This document shows positions 28,119 through 36,482 of a DNA stretch of 64,000 bases, piece by piece (position 1 is the stretch's first letter; each line of letters starts with the position of its first letter). Below the pieces are notes generated by a model. That model made no database searches. It was not told the DNA's origin and saw only the letters and a program-made list of their open reading frames with translations. The stretch spans positions 868,001 to 932,000 of the forward strand of contig NZ_PYFT01000001.1 in NCBI RefSeq assembly GCF_003023845.1, given 5' to 3'. Position numbers and translations under genes: made by a program. Source of the DNA: Adhaeribacter arboris. Its GTDB lineage: Bacteria; Bacteroidota; Bacteroidia; Cytophagales; Hymenobacteraceae.

Positions 28119-28672
28119 ATGGACCAAGCTACCTAAACCATGATTGAAAACCTGCACCAGAATACAGGCAAAACCTTGCAACAATGGATGGATCTGGTAC
28201 AAAAAGAAAACTTGCCCAAATACGGCGAAATCGTCAAGTTTTTAAAAGAACAACATGCGCTTACCCACGGGTTTGCCAATCTGGTTGCTCTGAAAGCCAA
28301 AGGTTCGGACGTCGGTTCGGTTCCAAATCAGGCTGATTTAATCCGCCAACAATATCAAGGCAAAGAACATTTTAAACTCCTTTACGAGAAGCTGGTGACG
28401 GAAATTCAGAAATTAGAGTCGGATATTGAAATCGCTCCCAAAAGGCTTATGTGCGTTTCAGACGGAAAAAGCAGTTTGCCACCTTACAACCCGCTATCCA
28501 AACTTGCTTTAAAACCGGCATTAACCTGAAAGGACAAAAGGCACAAGGAAAGTTAGAAGCTATCCTGGCAACCAACGTCATGGGTTCGCATAAAATGAAT
28601 CTTGCTGACTTGAACGACCTGGACCAGGAGGTAATCCGTTGGATCAAGACGGCTTACGCTAACGTTTGCTAA
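28119..28672 (+). pseudogene. DUF4287/DUF5655 protein with frameshift and early stop
   Basis: A small conserved protein of about 180 residues in two frames. The first frame gives MIENLHQNTGKTLQQWMDLV (DUF4287) from ATG 28140 through ESDIEIAPK. After the A-run at 28439-28443 (CCCAAAAGG) the family sequence continues one frame over as AYVRFRRKKQFATLQPAIQT to IKTAYANVC at 28672. One missing A explains the shift, so a homopolymer sequencing error is possible. The in-frame ATG at 28119 reads MDQAT, stop, TMIENL. Relatives often carry such a leader without a stop, which hints at a second lesion. Function is unknown; the C-terminal part resembles a DUF5655 nuclease-like fold. Confidence 0.78.
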
Positions 28673-28848
28673 CCGGGGTTAATACTATTTCTAAGAAGTA
28701 AACTCCTTTGAAGGTTTCTTCCTACAACCGAAAGGATAACATTTCTTCTCGCCGCTTAGCTAAATTCTTTCCAATAGGATAGTATATTCGATAGTTCCGT
28801 TTAGCTACAGGTTACTCAAAACTACTAGCAACTAAAACATAATTTCTC

Positions 28849-29277
28849 ATGGCCGATAACAAAACAAAAGCTACTTCCGCCAGTGTAGCGGATTTTATCA
28901 ATAGTCTTCCGGAAGAACAAAAGCGCAAAGACAGTTGGCAGCTTTTGGAAGTGATGCAAACAGCCAGCGGCGAAGAGCCTAAAATGTGGGGCAGTTCGCT
29001 CATCGGTTTTGGGCAGGTAAGACTCAAAAGCCCCAATTCGGGTCGGGAAGTAGATTGGTTGCGCATCGGATTCTCGCCCCGCAAAGCCAATCTTTCGTTG
29101 TACCTCAGCGGCGATATTCACCAGCAGCACGCGCAAGCACTGCAAAAATTGGGCAAACACAAGACTGGGGTGGGTTGTCTCTACATCAATAAGTTGGCAG
29201 ATGTTGATCTGGAAATTCTGAAAGGAATGCTAGAAGCCTCCTTAAGGATGGACTATTTTTTCAAAACAAGTAATTAA
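28849..29277 (+). CDS. DUF1801 domain-containing protein
   Basis: A 142-residue cytosolic protein of the DUF1801 family (YdhG-like/frataxin-like fold). Landmarks are SVADFINSLPEEQKRKDSWQ, PKMWGSSLIGFGQVRLKSPN and LHQ-type ending KLADVDLEILKGMLEASLRM. The family is common in soil bacteria and is found near stress and DinB-type genes; no biochemical function is established. It is intact and preceded by the DUF4287 gene and followed by a DUF1569 gene, all on the plus strand with gaps of 70-180 bases. Confidence 0.85.
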   Translation: MADNKTKATSASVADFINSLPEEQKRKDSWQLLEVMQTASGEEPKMWGSSLIGFGQVRLKSPNSGREVDWLRIGFSPRKANLSLYLSGDIHQQHAQALQKLGKHKTGVGCLYINKLADVDLEILKGMLEASLRMDYFFKTSN

Positions 29278-29348
29278 TTTTCCTCTTTTATCTTTGGGGG
29301 AATTCCTTAAAATACCCGAAAGTACACTCTATTATTAAAATCTTGCTT

Positions 29349-29807
29349 ATGGCATTACCCAACATTTTCACTCAAGCTGTTTCCGCTCAAATAATTGCAA
29401 GAATTCAGACGCTGAAACCCAATTCCCGTCCTCTTTGGGGGAAAATGACCGTTGCCCAGATGTTAGCCCATTGCAACGTCACGTATGAAATGGTCTTTGA
29501 AAACAAGCATCCCAAACCTAATTTTTGGCTGCAATTGATTCTAAAAACGTTTATCAAAAAGATCGTCACCAGTGAGGTACCTTATAAACGAAATTCGCGC
29601 ACTGCTCCCGCCTTCCTGATCACCAGCAATAAAGATTTCGAAACTGAGAAAAATCGCTTAATTGGCTACATTCAGCAAACGCAACAATTAGGCGAAACGC
29701 ACTTTGATCAGAAGCCGTCTCACTCCTTTGGCGCCTTAACCACAACGGAATGGAATAATATGTTTTACAAACACTTAGATCATCATCTAACCCAATTTGG
29801 GGTGTAA
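29349..29807 (+). CDS. DUF1569 (DinB-like fold) protein
   Basis: A 152-residue helical protein of the DUF1569 family, part of the DinB/YfiT-like four-helix group. The start segment LKPNSRPLWGKMTVAQMLAH contains the first metal-ligand histidine of the motif (QMLAHC). The C-terminal region EWNNMFYKHLDHHLTQFGV supplies the later histidines (H-x3-HH), so metal binding is plausible. DinB-like proteins can be thiol transferases or hydrolases, but no substrate is known here. A TTG two codons earlier extends the frame; the ATG at 29349 is preferred. Confidence 0.82.
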   Translation: MALPNIFTQAVSAQIIARIQTLKPNSRPLWGKMTVAQMLAHCNVTYEMVFENKHPKPNFWLQLILKTFIKKIVTSEVPYKRNSRTAPAFLITSNKDFETEKNRLIGYIQQTQQLGETHFDQKPSHSFGALTTTEWNNMFYKHLDHHLTQFGV

Positions 29808-29972
29808 GGTGGGCTTAGTCCAGAATTCCTGGTAAATGAACCTAGTTTAATCCGGTTAGCTTTTATTTCTTTAAACTCATCTCAAAAATCAACTTACCCT
29901 TTTCTTTCCTGAGATGGTATTTCGAGACGGTTTTTAGGCTAAAATAGGTGCTTTATTAAAGCTTAAACTTCG

Positions 29973-29998
29973 TCAGGTAAAACGGTCGTTTTACCTGA
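29973..29998. terminator. Hairpin between convergent genes
   Basis: TCAGGTAAAACG and CGTTTTACCTGA form a 12-base-pair perfect stem with a very short loop. A T-rich tract follows at 30012-30020. It sits between the convergent DUF1569 and esterase-like genes and probably ends transcription from one or both sides. Confidence 0.55.
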
Positions 29999-30053
29999 TT
30001 AAACACCGGTCTATTTTTTTCTATCCGGCTTTTCTACTAACCCAAGTAAACGA

Positions 30054-31103
30054 CTACTCTTTTTCAAATAACAGATGCTGGGCTAAAAAAGGCAACACCC
30101 TGGTATTAAAGCGGTCGTTCTGCCAGGGCGTACCCCGGTATTCTTCGGCTTCGTGTTCAATGCCCAGGTCTTCCAAGCTCCGCGTAAAAGCCCGGGCCGC
30201 ATGAATATGGTCATAGTTGCCATCATTGCGGGCCCAGTCGAACGCGAGTGCCCGCAACGATCGCAAATTCTTATAGGATTCGTTGAGCGTTTCCTCCAAG
30301 TGAAAATTGTGCTGGATCTGGAGTACTTTTGCCGGATCCATGACTATTTTACCATTTTCCCGTTTGACAAAATAATCACAGTAGAAAGGTGGACGAGAGG
30401 GGTTAGGTAAAAAGGCCTGACAAATGGCCAAAAAAGTTTCGCAGGGTTTATCTCCTCCCAAGTCGGCAAAAGTTTTAGCCGCCAATATTCTTTCCCAGTT
30501 AACTCCCAGCTCGGACCAGGGCCGGGTGCCCACCCCCACTGCTACCGGATGCAACGCATACACCACCCCGAAAAGCTCCGGGTGCGTCATCCCCAACTTC
30601 AGCGCCCCGCGACCGCCCATAAAGTCCCCAGTTACCGCGCGACTGTCGCGGTGCCGGATGGTTCGGTATTTACTATCAATAAAGGGAACGAGTTCCTGCG
30701 TGATGAAATCCAGCCACCGGCCACTCACCGGGGAATTTTCGTACAAGCTGCCAATATTGGCCGAAGAAAAATCGGCCGCTACTAAAATAAATTCTTTTTC
30801 TCCCTTAGCAAACGCGCGATTTAGCGACTGTTCAATCGGGGTACCCTCGTCTAGTACCCAGGTGGCTTTCCCATAGATGCTGTGGCAATAGTACACGACG
30901 GGGTAAGTTTTACCGGAAGCTGTGTAGCCAGAGGGCAGGTAGATCTTTACTTGCCGCACGGTTTTCAGGCCGACTAAATTTTCCTTCAGGATTGCCGAGG
31001 ATAGTTGCTCCGTCACAATCGTTCCTTTTTTCCCCTGGGCGCGTGCCTCGGATACCATTGCGAAAGAAAGCAGGGCAACAAGCAAAGCTTTTAATAAGGT
31101 CAT
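30054..31103 (-). CDS. Exported esterase-fold protein lacking the nucleophile serine
   Basis: A 349-residue exported alpha/beta hydrolase of the esterase D/feruloyl-esterase type. It has a signal peptide (MTLLKALLVALLSFAMVSEA) and the family opening VRQVKIYLPSGYTASGKTYP followed by VVYYCHSIYG. The elbow reads SRAVTGDFMGGRGALKLGMT. The usual G-x-S-x-G serine is Phe161 (codon TTT at 30621-30623), where TCT would encode serine. A conserved His near the end (EEYRGTPWQNDRF region and before) remains. Either this is a non-catalytic subgroup that uses the fold for binding, or the gene has lost its activity. It is convergent with the DUF1569 gene and divergent from the PQQ dehydrogenase. Confidence 0.75.
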   Translation of the reverse strand: MTLLKALLVALLSFAMVSEARAQGKKGTIVTEQLSSAILKENLVGLKTVRQVKIYLPSGYTASGKTYPVVYYCHSIYGKATWVLDEGTPIEQSLNRAFAKGEKEFILVAADFSSANIGSLYENSPVSGRWLDFITQELVPFIDSKYRTIRHRDSRAVTGDFMGGRGALKLGMTHPELFGVVYALHPVAVGVGTRPWSELGVNWERILAAKTFADLGGDKPCETFLAICQAFLPNPSRPPFYCDYFVKRENGKIVMDPAKVLQIQHNFHLEETLNESYKNLRSLRALAFDWARNDGNYDHIHAARAFTRSLEDLGIEHEAEEYRGTPWQNDRFNTRVLPFLAQHLLFEKE

Positions 31104-31381
31104 CCTTGATTAATTTTAAGAAATATACCAAAAAATTCTTCCTTCTGCAGTGGCCCATAGTTGTTTTTTTGTTACCGTTTGTCAGAGTTAACTTTTCTTA
31201 CTTTTTTTCCTACTTTCCTATTCTAACTCACGAGAGCCAAGCAGTAGCTTTATTTTAAACTAAATACATTCTCAGAAAAATCGTTGTTTTACAAGATAAA
31301 CTTGGTCAATGTATTTCCGGACAAGACACTCCTAACTTTCGGCCATTTTGTTTACATTCGTACTTTCCTCCCAACCAACTC

Positions 31382-33487
31382 ATGAAACGTTTCACCTACC
31401 CGGCCTTACTCCTGACCGTTGGCCTGCTCAGCCTGACCGATAAACCCGCCAACACCGACTGGCCCGAATACAACGGCGGGCCCGATCGCAACCATTTTTC
31501 GCCGCTCACGCAGCTAAATGCCGGCAACGTGGCCGGCTTACAGGTCGCCTGGGAATATGCGTCGGGCGGGGTCGATACGCTCAAAAACAACACCCAGATC
31601 CAGTGCAACCCGCTCATCATCAATGGCGTGCTGTACGGGGTTTCGGCGGGGTCGCAGGCCTTTGCACTCGACGCCGCCACGGGTAAGGAGATTTGGAAAA
31701 CCGCTTTCACCGACGATACCTTCGCTATGAATAGCCGGGGCGTTACCTACTGGACCGATGGACGGGAAGCCCGTATTTTCTTCGCCTACGGCTCGCTGCT
31801 CTACGCCCTCGACGCCCGAACGGGAAAACCGGTGGCCAGTTTTGGGAAAGGCGGAAAAATCAACTTAAAAGAAGGTCTCGCCCGTCCCGGAGCCGACGAG
31901 TACGTGGTGAGCAACACGCCGGGCGTGGTCTATAAAAATCTGCTTATCATGGGCCACCGGGTGTCGGAAATCGCGCCGGCCCTGCCCGGCGACGTGCGCG
32001 CCTACGACCTGCGCACGGGAAAGCTGGTTTGGACGTTCCACACCATTCCCCACCCCGGCGAGTACGGGGCCGATACCTGGCCCAAAGACAGCTATCGTAA
32101 CTTCGGGGGAGCCAACAACTGGATGGGTATGGCCATCGACCGGCAGCGCGGCATCGTGTACGTGCCCACGGGAACGGCGGCCTTTGATTTATACGGCAGT
32201 ACCCGGCCCGGCCAGAACCTATTCGCCAACTGCCTCATCGCCCTCGATGCGGCCACGGGCAAGCGAAGCTGGCATTTTCAGACGATCCACCACGACATCT
32301 GGGACCGCGATATTCCGGCTCCGCCTAATTTATTCACCGTCGTTCAGGACGGTAAAAAGGTGGATGCCGTTTCGGTTTTATCTAAACAAGGATTCCTCTT
32401 TGTCTTCGACCGGGTCACGGGTCAGCCGCTATTTCCGATTGAGGAACGACCCATGCCCGCATCCACCGTTCCGGGGGAAAAAGCCTGGCCCACCCAGCCC
32501 ATTCCCCTCAAACCCGCACCTTTTACCCGGCAATCGTTTCCGGAAAGCGATATTAACGACTTTGTTACCGACCGCGATACCATTCTGGCCCAACTCCGGA
32601 GATGGCAATCGGGAAAAGAGTTCTTTCCCCTTCCTCTGAGCCCCAACCGGACCGTGTTTTTCCCCGGCACCGACGGGGGGGCGCAGTGGGGCGGGGCCGC
32701 AGTAGACGAAGCCGGTATTATGTACGTTCCGGCTAAGCAAATTCCGGTCACCATGGCGCTGGTTCCAACTCCTGCCAGTTCCGTATCCGCCCAGGCTGTT
32801 GACCGCACCGGTAGCCAACTCTACCAAACCAACTGTGCTTCTTGCCACGGGCAAAACCGCGAAGGCAGCCACGACGGGACCTATCCGGCCTTGGCGAGTA
32901 TTTCCCAAAAACGAAACGAGACGTCTGTGACCCAGGTGCTGGCCAAAGGCCAGGGCATGATGCCTGCCTTCACCCACCTCAAGGAAGCCGAGCGTAAGGC
33001 CATCGTGGATTTTTTGTTCGGCAAAACCACGTCCGTCGCCAGCAACACGGGCCTGAACACCGCGCCCTACCACCACACCGGGTTTACCCGCTGGTATGAC
33101 CGCGCCGGGTATCCCGTGAGCCGTCCGCCCTGGGGCACGCTGACGGCAATTGACTTGAATACGGGCGAACACCGGTGGCAAGTCCCGTTGGGCGAGTACC
33201 CCGAACTAGTGGCGAAGGGCTTGCCCCCAACGGGCACCGACAACTATGGTGCTCCGGCCGTCACGGCGGGCGGGTTGCTCTTCATTGCCTCCTCCCGCGA
33301 CGAACTCATTCGGGCATTCGACCGCAAAACGGGCCGCGAACTCTGGCGCGCCAAACTGCCTGCCGCCGGTTATGCTTCGCCGAGTACCTACGCCGTCAAG
33401 GGTAAGCAATACGTGGTGATTGCCTGCGGGGGTGGCAAACTCAAAACGAAGTCGGGGGATCGGTACGTGGCATTTGCGTTGCCGTAA
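31382..33487 (+). CDS. PQQ-dependent dehydrogenase with cytochrome c domain
   Basis: A 701-residue exported quinoprotein of the glucose/alcohol dehydrogenase propeller family, oxidising a sugar or alcohol in the periplasm. After an N-terminal hydrophobic signal the propeller begins at DWPEYNGGPDRNHFSPLTQL, with tryptophan-docking blades (ALDAATGKEIWKT, YDLRTGKLVWTFH). A haem c motif CASCH (residues 485-489) marks a cytochrome c insert at about 475-550, placed before the last blades (TAIDLNTGEHRWQVPLGEYP). Electrons can thus pass from PQQ to haem inside one protein. PQQ synthesis genes are not in the window. The gene is visibly more GC-rich than its neighbours, with C/G-ending codons, which suggests recent transfer. 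A recombinase relic lies just downstream. Confidence 0.88.
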   Translation: MKRFTYPALLLTVGLLSLTDKPANTDWPEYNGGPDRNHFSPLTQLNAGNVAGLQVAWEYASGGVDTLKNNTQIQCNPLIINGVLYGVSAGSQAFALDAATGKEIWKTAFTDDTFAMNSRGVTYWTDGREARIFFAYGSLLYALDARTGKPVASFGKGGKINLKEGLARPGADEYVVSNTPGVVYKNLLIMGHRVSEIAPALPGDVRAYDLRTGKLVWTFHTIPHPGEYGADTWPKDSYRNFGGANNWMGMAIDRQRGIVYVPTGTAAFDLYGSTRPGQNLFANCLIALDAATGKRSWHFQTIHHDIWDRDIPAPPNLFTVVQDGKKVDAVSVLSKQGFLFVFDRVTGQPLFPIEERPMPASTVPGEKAWPTQPIPLKPAPFTRQSFPESDINDFVTDRDTILAQLRRWQSGKEFFPLPLSPNRTVFFPGTDGGAQWGGAAVDEAGIMYVPAKQIPVTMALVPTPASSVSAQAVDRTGSQLYQTNCASCHGQNREGSHDGTYPALASISQKRNETSVTQVLAKGQGMMPAFTHLKEAERKAIVDFLFGKTTSVASNTGLNTAPYHHTGFTRWYDRAGYPVSRPPWGTLTAIDLNTGEHRWQVPLGEYPELVAKGLPPTGTDNYGAPAVTAGGLLFIASSRDELIRAFDRKTGRELWRAKLPAAGYASPSTYAVKGKQYVVIACGGGKLKTKSGDRYVAFALP

Positions 33488-33641
33488 AGAGCTTCTTCGT
33501 TGTTTAAAGTTTGACAGGTATTTTTACCGAACCCCAGAAAAGTAAAGTTGAACTCTAAAGCGGCGCCTGCGGCAATCGATTGGAGTTATCTATTAAACCG
33601 CTACCCAAAGACCACTTAAATCGGAGGGGGTAGGAAGACAA

Positions 33642-33908
33642 ATGCATCTTGCTTCATTTTTGAATCGCTTCCTCCAGGCCGAAAATCGCGCCATGGAGAA
33701 AAGTTTACCTCCTGAGCAAATAAGATTATTGAACCTGGAAAAATACGCGCAGTTTTCGCTGAAAATGTGCCAGGAATCACCAGCTATGTGGGTTTGAGGA
33801 GATTTTAACCGGCGGCAGAAGTTGCAAAAGTTAGTGTTTCCGGAAGGGGTAGCGTACGACAAAGAAACCAACCAGTAGCGAACCGGAAAAGTTAAATCCA
33901 TTTTCTAA
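33642..33908 (+). pseudogene. C-terminal remnant of a serine recombinase
   Basis: A single plus-strand frame reads MHLASFLNRFLQAENRAMEK, LNLEKYAQFSLKMCQESPAM, then GDFNRRQKLQKLVFPEGVAY and RTGKVKSIF. This matches the C-terminal end of large serine recombinases of Bacteroidota (the 'FPEG..YD....YRT..V.S' pattern). Two in-frame stops interrupt it: TGA at 33795 and TAG at 33876, the latter replacing the usual Tyr of YRT. The catalytic N-terminal domain is absent, so it is a relic. It ends 79 bases before tRNA-Glu and begins 154 bases after the GC-rich PQQ dehydrogenase. Confidence 0.7.
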
Positions 33909-33987
33909 TTAATTTCTTGTTTATCCGCCGGAAACAACCCAATAAAAAAAGGACAAACTAGTAGTAAAACTAATTTGTCCCCTTGAG

Positions 33988-34059
33988 TAGCCCGTAGGGG
34001 AATCGAACCCCTGTTACCAGAATGAAAATCTGAGGTCCTAACCCCTAGACGAACGGGCC
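33988..34059 (-). tRNA. tRNA-Glu (anticodon TTC)
   Basis: The minus strand folds into a cloverleaf: acceptor arms GGCCCGT and ACGGGCT, anticodon stem CAGAT/ATTCTG with loop TTTTCAT, and a T-arm with GGTTCGATTCC. The anticodon TTC reads glutamate codons. CCA is not encoded. A Bacteroidota-type promoter lies directly upstream. Confidence 0.95.
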
Positions 34060-34075
34060 ATTTTGGTTAGTGGTG

Positions 34076-34106
34076 CAAATGTAGAAGATCAGTTTAATTA
34101 TTCAAA
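34076..34106 (-). promoter_or_regulatory. Bacteroidota-type promoter of tRNA-Glu
   Basis: On the minus strand TTTG (34103-34106) is followed, after 19 bases, by TACATTTG (34076-34083), which matches the primary sigma consensus TTTG / TAnnTTTG. It ends 17 bases before the tRNA. Confidence 0.75.
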
Positions 34107-34197
34107 AATTCTGAGCTAAAAATTTAAGTTAAATTCTTAAAAAAAGCTAAAAGCTTTTGTACCAAAGTTATCCGGAAAATGAATGAACGATGCTTGC

Positions 34198-35829
34198 TTA
34201 GACCGGGTTGGTAGTTTTCTTAAAAGTGGGTATTACCCTGGTTTTTGAGGCTTGTTCGTAGGCGTAGGCTAGTTTAATCAACTCGGGTTCGGAATAAGCC
34301 GTTCCGAAGAAGGACAAACCAATGGGTAAACCATCTACCAGGCCCATGGGCACGGTTATGTGCGGGAAACCCGAAATGGCCGCCGGCGACGACAAACTAT
34401 TCCCCGTGGAGTAATCGCCGTTGATTAAATCAATGCACCACGATGGGCCATAAGTTGGTCCGGAAATAGCCTGCAAGTTATTTTTCTCCATTACCGATTG
34501 AATTATACTGCGGGCAGCCGTTAAATTTTTCGTTACCGCTTCTTTATAATCTTTATTGTTCAAGTCGCCTAAAGCTTCGGAGCTTTCCAGCGTTTCCTGT
34601 TTAAAATAAGGCATGGCTTTATCTTCGTTCTGCTTATTAAAAGCTATTAAGTCTTTCAAAGATTTTACCGGTCCTTTGGTTTGAGCCAGGTACTTATTTA
34701 AGCCATCTTTAAATTCGTACTGCAGCACTTTGTATTCATCCGCGCCCAGTTGGCCTATTTTATTTATAATTTCCACTTCTACTATGGTAGCCCCCTTGCT
34801 TTTCAGCACGTCAATCGCTTTTTTTAACAAAGCGGTTACGTCATCGTGGCCCGACAAGAAAGATTTTTCAATCCCGATGCGTTTGCCTTGTAAGCCGTTA
34901 GCGTCCAGGAAAGGGGTATAGTCTTTTTGTGCTTTGCCGGTACTTTCCTGAGTAACCGCGTCCGCCGGATCGGAACCGGTAAGCGCCCCTAATAAAATAA
35001 CCGCATCGCGCACGGTACGGGCAATCGGGCCCGCGGTATCTTGGGTTTGGGAAATAGGAATAATACCCGAGCGGCTTACTAAGCCTACGGTAGGTTTTAT
35101 GCCCACGGCACTGTTTATGGCCGCCGGGCAAACAATAGAACCGTCGGTTTCGGTACCTACCGCTACCGCGCATAAATTAGCCGCTACCGCTACCCCCGAA
35201 CCGGAACTGGAACCGCAGGGGCTACGATCCAATACGTACGGGTTCTTGGTTTGGCCGCCCCGACTGCTCCAACCACTCGCCGAACGAGTAGACCGGAAAT
35301 TAGCCCATTCACTTAAATTTGTTTTTCCTAAAATTACGGCTCCGGCTTCGCGCAAGCGAGCGGCCACAAAAGCGTCCTTCGTTGCGTGGTTTTCGGCCAG
35401 AGCAATGGAACCCGCCGAGGTGGCCATTTTATCGGCAGTGTCGATGTTGTCTTTTATTAAAACCGGAATGCCGTGCAAAGGGCCTCTTACTTTGCCCGCT
35501 TTTCGTTCCTGGTCCAGGGCATCCGCCAAAGTTAAAGCATCGGGGTTTACTTCTATTACGGATCTTAGATGCGGGCCGGCCTGGTCAATGGCTTTAATCC
35601 GGTCTAAATACATTTGGGTAATTGTCCGGGAAGTGTACGTGCCATCTTTCATTTTCTGCTGTAAGTCGGCAATGGTTACTTCGTTCAATTCAAAATCATC
35701 CGCTTCGGAATCAGAGGATTTAGCCGCAGATTTATTTTGAGTAGAACTTGATTGACAAGAACTTACCAGAATAGTGGGTAAAATGAAACCGGCCAGCGAG
35801 GTATTTTTAAGGAAAAGTCTTCTGTTCAT
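34198..35829 (-). CDS. Exported amidase (amidase signature family)
   Basis: A 543-residue amidase with the Ser-cisSer-Lys catalytic system, hydrolysing amides outside the cytosol. The catalytic lysine is in VLIKDNIDTADKMATSAGS. The Gly-Ser-rich loop is SPCGSSSGSGVAVAANLCAV and the nucleophile strand GTETDGSIVCPAAINSAVGI. The N-terminus MNRRLFLKNTSLAGFILPTI has a Tat-like double arginine and ends in a lipobox (LVSSCQSS), so it may be an exported lipoprotein. The frame is open 28 codons further, but that extension would hide the signal, so ATG 35829 is chosen. Related proteins are often called glutamyl-tRNA amidotransferase-like, yet the signal peptide argues against a translation role. Confidence 0.9.
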   Translation of the reverse strand: MNRRLFLKNTSLAGFILPTILVSSCQSSSTQNKSAAKSSDSEADDFELNEVTIADLQQKMKDGTYTSRTITQMYLDRIKAIDQAGPHLRSVIEVNPDALTLADALDQERKAGKVRGPLHGIPVLIKDNIDTADKMATSAGSIALAENHATKDAFVAARLREAGAVILGKTNLSEWANFRSTRSASGWSSRGGQTKNPYVLDRSPCGSSSGSGVAVAANLCAVAVGTETDGSIVCPAAINSAVGIKPTVGLVSRSGIIPISQTQDTAGPIARTVRDAVILLGALTGSDPADAVTQESTGKAQKDYTPFLDANGLQGKRIGIEKSFLSGHDDVTALLKKAIDVLKSKGATIVEVEIINKIGQLGADEYKVLQYEFKDGLNKYLAQTKGPVKSLKDLIAFNKQNEDKAMPYFKQETLESSEALGDLNNKDYKEAVTKNLTAARSIIQSVMEKNNLQAISGPTYGPSWCIDLINGDYSTGNSLSSPAAISGFPHITVPMGLVDGLPIGLSFFGTAYSEPELIKLAYAYEQASKTRVIPTFKKTTNPV

Positions 35830-36082
35830 GAGGGTTATTTTACGGATAAGATAGTTTTTGATGAAATAATAAGAAAGGACCGGCTGAAAATTTGTTGTAA
35901 ATCGAGCTGGCATTTTATACTAAAAATTTTTCCATTTTTTTTGCCTATGTACCTTGCAAAAAACCTGCGTATAGGTGATCTGGTTAGGGAGCTTAGCAAA
36001 AATACCATTTATACCAGTTAGTACCTTCGCAAAATTTGTAAAATGTTCCCCTGAGGAGGGAGGGCCATTTCGTTTCAAGGTT

Positions 36083-36265
36083 GAAAGCTGGTCTAATGCG
36101 AGTGTCTCCCGCGCGCGTGGCGCATCGTCCGTCTTCCCCGAAATACACCGGGATTTGCAACCGGCTGGAGGAAATAAGCTGACCGCTGCGCTAAAATGGA
36201 CTATTTGGTTCACCCGGTTGGAGACCTCCCAAATACTCTTCACGAGCGGGACGCTCGCGAAAGCA
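36083..36265 (+). repeat. Dispersed ~180-bp intergenic repeat, copy 2
   Basis: The core at 36136-36168 (CCCCGAAATACACCGGGATT TGCAACCGGCTGG) matches copies 1 and 3. The right end CACGAGCGGGACGCTCGCG (36241-36259) is the exact reverse complement of the left end of copy 1, and the left end (AAGCTGG...GCGAGTGTCTCCCGCGCGCG) is its partner. The terminal inverted-repeat structure is therefore clearest here. A minus-strand frame at 35920-36381 crosses the element and is not a gene. Confidence 0.75.
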
Positions 36266-36482
36266 GTATTTCTAGAACTTAATGGCTTAAACTTTAAAGA
36301 AAGTAGAATGAACAAAAGCAAAGGAATAGAATAACCGTGCAGTCTTAAATTCATTATTGAACTTAAAGCTATTTTCTCCAAGATATTTTATAATCTAAAA
36401 CGCTAAGCAGGTTTTGAGCTAAAACAGAAATATAGATCTGTTTACCGCTAGAACTTTCCGGAAATTTACTCGGGTATTATCG

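Noticed and set aside
33593-33901. Minus-strand frame opposite the recombinase remnant
   Set aside because: The plus strand explains the sequence as a recombinase tail; the minus frame is a shadow.
35920-36381. Minus-strand frame of 153 codons
   Set aside because: It runs across copy 2 of the dispersed repeat and has no protein features.
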